Source: CBDDDW01 sp965226805 (lineage in GTDB: Bacteria > Chloroflexota > Dehalococcoidia > Lucifugimonadales > JAGWBF01). Taken from it: a stretch of 64,000 nucleotides of DNA. The translations under genes were made by a program, and so were the position numbers. Position 1 is the first letter of the stretch. The number at the start of each line of letters is the position of its first letter. The notes beneath the pieces were generated by a model. That model did not search any database and had not been told where the DNA came from. It was given only the letters and a program-made list of their open reading frames with translations. Positions 60,252 to 64,000 of the stretch are shown one piece after another. The stretch covers positions 62,001 to 126,000 of the forward strand of contig CBDDDW010000029.1 in the NCBI GenBank assembly GCA_965226805.1, read 5' to 3'.

Positions 60252-60444
60252 GATTAACGTTGGACGGCTTTGTTAAGCAGGCTGGCCAAGTCAGGTTTGA
60301 CGCTCACCAAGGGCTGTGCTACTATCGGCTCTGCCAGTAAATGGGCATAGCTGGCGCCCAGCCATGTGATGCCCTACCGGGCGCGGCCCTCGCAGTCAGC
60401 CGCCTACCGAGTAACCTACGGGAACACCCGCCGATACGAGTCTG

Positions 60445-61392
60445 ATGTCGTACTATCAAGATCTATCCAACGCGTCGCCGCCGAGTGCCACGGCCATCAC
60501 GATCGGGACCTTCGACGGCGTCCACCTGGGCCATCAAAGGCTGTTCCAGCGCCTCAACGAGGTGGCTGAAAGTCACGATCTGGTTTCCGCGGTAGTGACC
60601 TTTCGCAATAGCCCCCGGCTGGTGTTGAGCCTCGGGGCTAAAGTGCAGTATCTCCAGACCCTCGAAGAGAGGCTGGCCCTCGTCAAAGCTCATGGCGTAG
60701 GGCTGGTGGTGCCGATAGATTTCTCCAAAGCGCTGTCTGTGCTTCCTGCGCGTGAGTTCGTGTCACTGCTGTGCGAGCATTTGAAGATGAAGGGCATGGT
60801 AGTGGGAGCCGACTTCGCCCTCGGGCACAACCGCGAGGGAGATATAGTTACCCTCAAGGCGCTTGGTGAGGAGATGGAATTCTGGGTGGAGACGGTGGAG
60901 CACGTTCTGATGGGGCAAGGTGCCATCAGCAGCAACTCACTACGTAGAGCGATCATCCAGGGTGATGTGGAGAATGCAGGCAAGATGCTCGGCCGGTGGT
61001 ATACTGTTTCCGGTGTGGTGGTGGAAGGGGACCGCCGAGGCGCCCCGTTGGGTTTTCCTACTGCCAACCTTGCTGTTCCCGACGCTCTCGCCATACCGGC
61101 CGACGGCATATACGCGACTTGGGCCATCGTTGACGGGACCCGGTATCAGGCGGCCACTTGTATTGGCGTGAGGCCCACCTTCGGCGGAGGCCGAAGGACC
61201 GTGGAAGCGTTCCTTCTTGACTTCCAGGGGGATCTTTACGGCCAGACCCTGACCCTTGAGTTCGCCGGCCGGTTGAGGGCTGAAGCGGCCTTCCCTTCCG
61301 TAGACGCGCTGGTCGAACAGATGAGGCTGGATGTGGAGCAGACGCGGGAAGTCCTCTCCAATGCCCCAGGTGCCTTCAAGGTCGAAGTGTGA
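60445..61392 (+). CDS. ribF: bifunctional riboflavin kinase/FAD synthetase
   Basis: It makes FMN and FAD. The 315-aa protein has an N-terminal nucleotidyltransferase (ITIGTFDGVHLGHQ, VVGADFALGHNREG) and a C-terminal kinase domain (GVVVEGDRRGAPLGFPTANL, GVRPTFGGG, FAGRLRAEAAF). Both domains are complete. ATG 60445 has no good ribosome binding site, and the start may be nearby. It is followed closely by tyrS. Confidence 0.95.
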   Translation: MSYYQDLSNASPPSATAITIGTFDGVHLGHQRLFQRLNEVAESHDLVSAVVTFRNSPRLVLSLGAKVQYLQTLEERLALVKAHGVGLVVPIDFSKALSVLPAREFVSLLCEHLKMKGMVVGADFALGHNREGDIVTLKALGEEMEFWVETVEHVLMGQGAISSNSLRRAIIQGDVENAGKMLGRWYTVSGVVVEGDRRGAPLGFPTANLAVPDALAIPADGIYATWAIVDGTRYQAATCIGVRPTFGGGRRTVEAFLLDFQGDLYGQTLTLEFAGRLRAEAAFPSVDALVEQMRLDVEQTREVLSNAPGAFKVEV

Positions 61393-61420
61393 TCAGAGTT
61401 CTCCCTGGAGAGGTCGGCCC

Positions 61421-62647
61421 GTGCTGGATGAACGTACCCTGCACACGATAGCCCGGCGCGGGGTGAGCGAGATAATCGTGGAGAAGGAGTTCACAAGACT
61501 CCTCAAGGAAGGGAAGCCCCTACGTTTGAAGATGGGCTTCGACCCAAGCCGCCCCGACATCCACCTCGGCCACGTAGTGGGACTTCGCAAGCTGCGCCAG
61601 CTTCAGGAGTTGGGCCACAAGGTGATCCTGATTATAGGCGACTGGACGGCACAGATAGGCGACCCCACCGGTCAGTCGGCCACGCGCCCTATGCTCACAC
61701 ACGAAGAGGTTGTCGAGAACGCCGAGTCGTACATGCGCCAGTTCTTTAAAGTGGTGGACCGGGACCGCACTGACGCGGTCTGGCAGAGCGAGTGGTTCGG
61801 TAAATTCAACTTAGCAGACGTGATAGACCTTACCCGGAGGTTCACCGTAGCTCAGTTCCTGGAACGAGATGACTTCGCCCGGCGCTTCCAGGGCCACAAG
61901 CCCATCGCCGTCACAGAGCTTCTCTATCCGCTGCTCCAGGCCTACGACTCAGTGGCGGTAAATTCCGACGTGGAGTTTGGTGGCACCGACCAGATGTTTA
62001 ACCTACTAGTTGGACGAGATCTCCAGGAGAAGATGGGCCAGGCACCTCAGCAATGCTTCCTGATGCCTATCCTGGTTGGCACCGACGGCGTGCAGAAGAT
62101 GAGCAAAAGCTTCGATAATTACATTGGGGTTGATGAGAATCCTCACGACATGTATGGGAAAGTAATGTCCATCCAGGATGAGCTTGTGATGGACTACTTC
62201 GAGTACCTGACCGACGTTCCCGACGCGGAGCTAGGAGAGATGGGCCTGGGGCTGGAGGAGCGCTCTGTGAATCCCATGGAGCTAAAGAAACGCCTCGCCA
62301 GGGAGATTACCGGCCAGTTCCACGGGCCGGAGGCTGGGAGGAGTGCGGAGGAGCATTTCGAGCGGGTGGTCCAGCGTAGAGAGGTGCCTCAGGAAGAAGA
62401 CCAGTACGTGGACATAGTGGTCCCGTCCCCTGCTCCCGCGACCACTGCCGAATTGGTCATAAAAGCCCTACGTATTAGCCGAAGCGAGGCCAAACGCCTT
62501 ATCAACCAGGGTGCCGTGGAAACCGATGGCCGCAAGCTCAGACCTGATGAGCTGATACCACCCGGTCTGGTGCTGAGGGTTGGAAAGCGCTATTTTATTA
62601 GAACCATCGCTCCAGACGAGGGGGCAGTAAGCAAGGAGGAGACGTGA
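61421..62647 (+). CDS. tyrS: tyrosyl-tRNA synthetase
   Basis: This class I synthetase has 408 aa. HLGH in DIHLGHVVGL is the HIGH motif and KMSKS in QKMSKSFDNYIGV the second signature; an S4 RNA-binding domain covers about residues 340-400 (ELVIKALRISRSEAKRLINQGAVE in pieces). It resembles the TyrZ/type 2 branch. GTG 61421 with GGAGAGG upstream is the start, so the frame that overlaps ribF is not used. It overlaps the next gene by 4 bases. Confidence 0.95.
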   Translation: MLDERTLHTIARRGVSEIIVEKEFTRLLKEGKPLRLKMGFDPSRPDIHLGHVVGLRKLRQLQELGHKVILIIGDWTAQIGDPTGQSATRPMLTHEEVVENAESYMRQFFKVVDRDRTDAVWQSEWFGKFNLADVIDLTRRFTVAQFLERDDFARRFQGHKPIAVTELLYPLLQAYDSVAVNSDVEFGGTDQMFNLLVGRDLQEKMGQAPQQCFLMPILVGTDGVQKMSKSFDNYIGVDENPHDMYGKVMSIQDELVMDYFEYLTDVPDAELGEMGLGLEERSVNPMELKKRLAREITGQFHGPEAGRSAEEHFERVVQRREVPQEEDQYVDIVVPSPAPATTAELVIKALRISRSEAKRLINQGAVETDGRKLRPDELIPPGLVLRVGKRYFIRTIAPDEGAVSKEET

Positions 62648-63765
62648 AATTTCCCAGGCAGAACCTGCGGACCCCGGGGCCCACTCCCTGTCCGGAAGAG
62701 GTGCTCGAGGCCGTCGGCAGCGCGATGATCAATCACCGGGGTCCCGAGTTCAAGGAGATTATCCTTGGCATCACCGACAAGCTGAAGCAGGTGTTCATGA
62801 CCCAGGACCGCCTTTACATCCTGAGTGCTTCAGGCACGGGATCGATGGAGGCGGCGCTGGTGAACACCCTCTCGCCCGGCGACAAGGTGCTGGCGGTTAG
62901 CATGGGCTACTTCGGGGACCGGTTCGCCGATGTAGCCAGGACCTACGGCGCCGAAGTGATCAAGCTGGACGTGGAGTGGGGCCGGGCCGCCGATCCGGAG
63001 GACATCCGCCGAGCTCTAGGGTCCGATCCGGGCATAAAAGCCGTCCTGGTTACCCATAACGAGACCTCAACGGGCGTCACGAATGACCTGGAGTCCATCG
63101 CCAAGGTGGTGAAGGAGGGCTCGGACGCGCTCCTCATAGTGGACGCCATAAGCAGCCTGGGCTGTGTGCCCCTTCCAGTGGACCAGTGGCGCTGTGATGT
63201 GGTGTGTACAGCCTCCCAGAAGGGTCTGATGGTGCCGCCCGGCCTCTCGTTCATAAGCCTCAGCGAGAAAGCGTGGGAGGCCACAGAAACCGCAAAAATG
63301 CCGCGGTACTACTTCGACCTTCCGGCGGCCCAGCGGTACCTGGAGCGGGGCGAGACGCCCTTCACCCCAGTGGTGCCCCTCTTCTACGGCCTGGACGTGG
63401 CCCTGCGCATGATGTTGGAGGAGGGAATGGACAACGTCTTCGCTCGGCACGCCCACATAGCCGGCGTAACACGAGACGGCATGAAAGCCATAGGCCTCGA
63501 GCTTCTGGCGGACGAGGCCCACGCTTCCAACACGGTGACTTCGGTCAAAATACCGGAGGGAGTCGATGGAGGAAGACTGTCAGAGTTGCTGCGCACTGAG
63601 CATTCGGTAGTGGCTGCGGGTGGCCAGGGCCCTCTGCGGGGCAAGATATTCCGCATCGGCCACATGGGCAGGGTAACAGAAGGCGACATTCACGAGGTTG
63701 TTCAGGCCCTTGAAACGACCTTGCCCAAGGTAGGGTTCAAGCCTGCCCACGCCGCTGCCGGGTAG
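62644..63765 (+). CDS. class V aminotransferase (alanine-glyoxylate / phosphoserine type)
   Basis: This 373-aa PLP enzyme has LRTPGPTPCPEEVLEAV, SASGTGSMEAALVNTL, THNETSTGVTNDLESIA, VDAISSLGCVPLPVDQWRCDVV and PLP lysine in TASQKGLMVPPGL. It is of the serine-pyruvate/alanine-glyoxylate branch, not SerC. Its place just before serA suggests it may act as the phosphoserine aminotransferase here, as proposed for similar pairs. GTG 62644 overlaps the tyrS stop. Confidence 0.9.
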   Translation: MKFPRQNLRTPGPTPCPEEVLEAVGSAMINHRGPEFKEIILGITDKLKQVFMTQDRLYILSASGTGSMEAALVNTLSPGDKVLAVSMGYFGDRFADVARTYGAEVIKLDVEWGRAADPEDIRRALGSDPGIKAVLVTHNETSTGVTNDLESIAKVVKEGSDALLIVDAISSLGCVPLPVDQWRCDVVCTASQKGLMVPPGLSFISLSEKAWEATETAKMPRYYFDLPAAQRYLERGETPFTPVVPLFYGLDVALRMMLEEGMDNVFARHAHIAGVTRDGMKAIGLELLADEAHASNTVTSVKIPEGVDGGRLSELLRTEHSVVAAGGQGPLRGKIFRIGHMGRVTEGDIHEVVQALETTLPKVGFKPAHAAAG

Positions 63766-63924
63766 TGGGTCCCACCCCACTCTCCCGTTTCACGTTGAAA
63801 GCAGAAGGCCCCTCGCCCCTTGAGGGGAGGCGGCAAGGGCGGAGAGGGGAGCAAGGGTGGGGACATGACACGACGCGAATCTCCCTTTACAGGGGATGGT
63901 CAAAACGAGGGCGAGAGTATACAC
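63766..63924. repeat. CTCTCCC/GGGGAG-type repeat before serA
   Basis: CCCCTCGCCCCTTGAGGGG is a hairpin at about 63810-63829, followed by GGCGGCAAGGGCGGAGAGGGG. It is of the same general type as the sequences at 25785-25845 and 35569-35591. No gene lies here. Confidence 0.5.
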
Positions 63925-64000
63925 ATGGCACGAATACTAATCGCGGACCCCATAGCTTCCGAAGGTGTAGAGCTCCTGAAGACCCAGGCGGACGTGGACG
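63925..64000 (+). CDS. serA: D-3-phosphoglycerate dehydrogenase, N-terminal fragment at window edge
   Basis: ATG 63925 opens ARILIADPIASEGVELLK, which is the typical SerA N-terminus (A-x-x-x-x-x-D-P-I-A-x-x-G-x-x-L-L). Only about 25 codons are in the window. It would make 3-phosphohydroxypyruvate, the substrate for the preceding aminotransferase. Confidence 0.8.
   Translation, partial: MARILIADPIASEGVELLKTQADVD

Overview
The window looks like a chromosome segment of a Chloroflexota bacterium, most likely class Dehalococcoidia. The signs are an 11-subunit nuo operon (A-B-C-D-H-I-J-K-L-M-N) without the NADH-module genes nuoEFG, a giant DUF2298 'YYY' membrane protein of the Chloroflexi/archaea type, a mycobacterial-type CysM, many GTG/TTG starts, and several families of short palindromic repeats. 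This placement is inferred from gene content; no phylogeny was run.

Layout. 0-5 kb: a replication-origin neighbourhood with obg (cut by the left edge), a cluster of DnaA boxes and dnaA, then fmt and the bL25 gene. 5-9 kb: Fe-S-type Rrf2 regulator, E1-like MoeB/ThiF protein, CysM-like sulfhydrylase, ispH and a GlcG-like protein. 9-12 kb: PAC2-family protein, a nitroreductase broken by one amber codon, a small membrane protein and a DUF1326 protein. 12-15 kb: a small accessory island (zinc-ribbon/HTH protein, DUF3467-like protein, unknown protein, RuvC-like nuclease) followed by repeats. 15-18.3 kb: thrC, a HemL-like aminotransferase and a GNAT protein. 18.4-29 kb: the nuo operon behind a strong promoter, with an extra 81-aa HicB-like gene between nuoC and nuoD. 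29-41.5 kb: a LOG-like protein, enolase, a MNT-type nucleotidyltransferase, GAPDH, the 1554-aa glycosyltransferase/DUF2298 fusion, a very long TPR protein with a frameshift, and a flavin oxidoreductase. 41.8-47.7 kb: fmdB-like, dtd, nadC, VOC protein, nadA, miaB, tRNA-Ser and an Lrp-type regulator. 48-54 kb: aconitase behind a duplicated start region, a gene split by an IS5-family element, a HemQ/Cld-like protein, and an orphan leader/terminator. 54-59 kb: rarA, a CPBP protease, and a trpA (frameshifted)-aroH-aroF cluster. 59.1-60.3 kb: a two-gene cassette of a frameshifted winged-helix-like protein and a proteasome-beta-like Ntn hydrolase. 60.4-64 kb: ribF, tyrS, a class V aminotransferase and the start of serA.

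How it fits together. The Nuo complex without EFG must take electrons from a donor other than NADH, probably ferredoxin. Eno and GAPDH sit together as central carbon genes. SerA, the class V aminotransferase, the CysM-like enzyme and the E1-like protein suggest cysteine synthesis through O-phosphoserine. NadA and NadC give the last two steps of de novo NAD synthesis.

The best candidate for an undescribed system is the Ntn-hydrolase cassette near 59.2-60.3 kb. Its beta-subunit-like protein keeps Thr, Asp and Lys at exactly the proteasome catalytic spacing, and it is preceded by a one-domain partner. Four genes carry a single lesion (one amber, three 1-nt frameshifts, two of them in G5/C5 runs). 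These may be real decay, phase-variable tracts or assembly errors, and each is reported separately.
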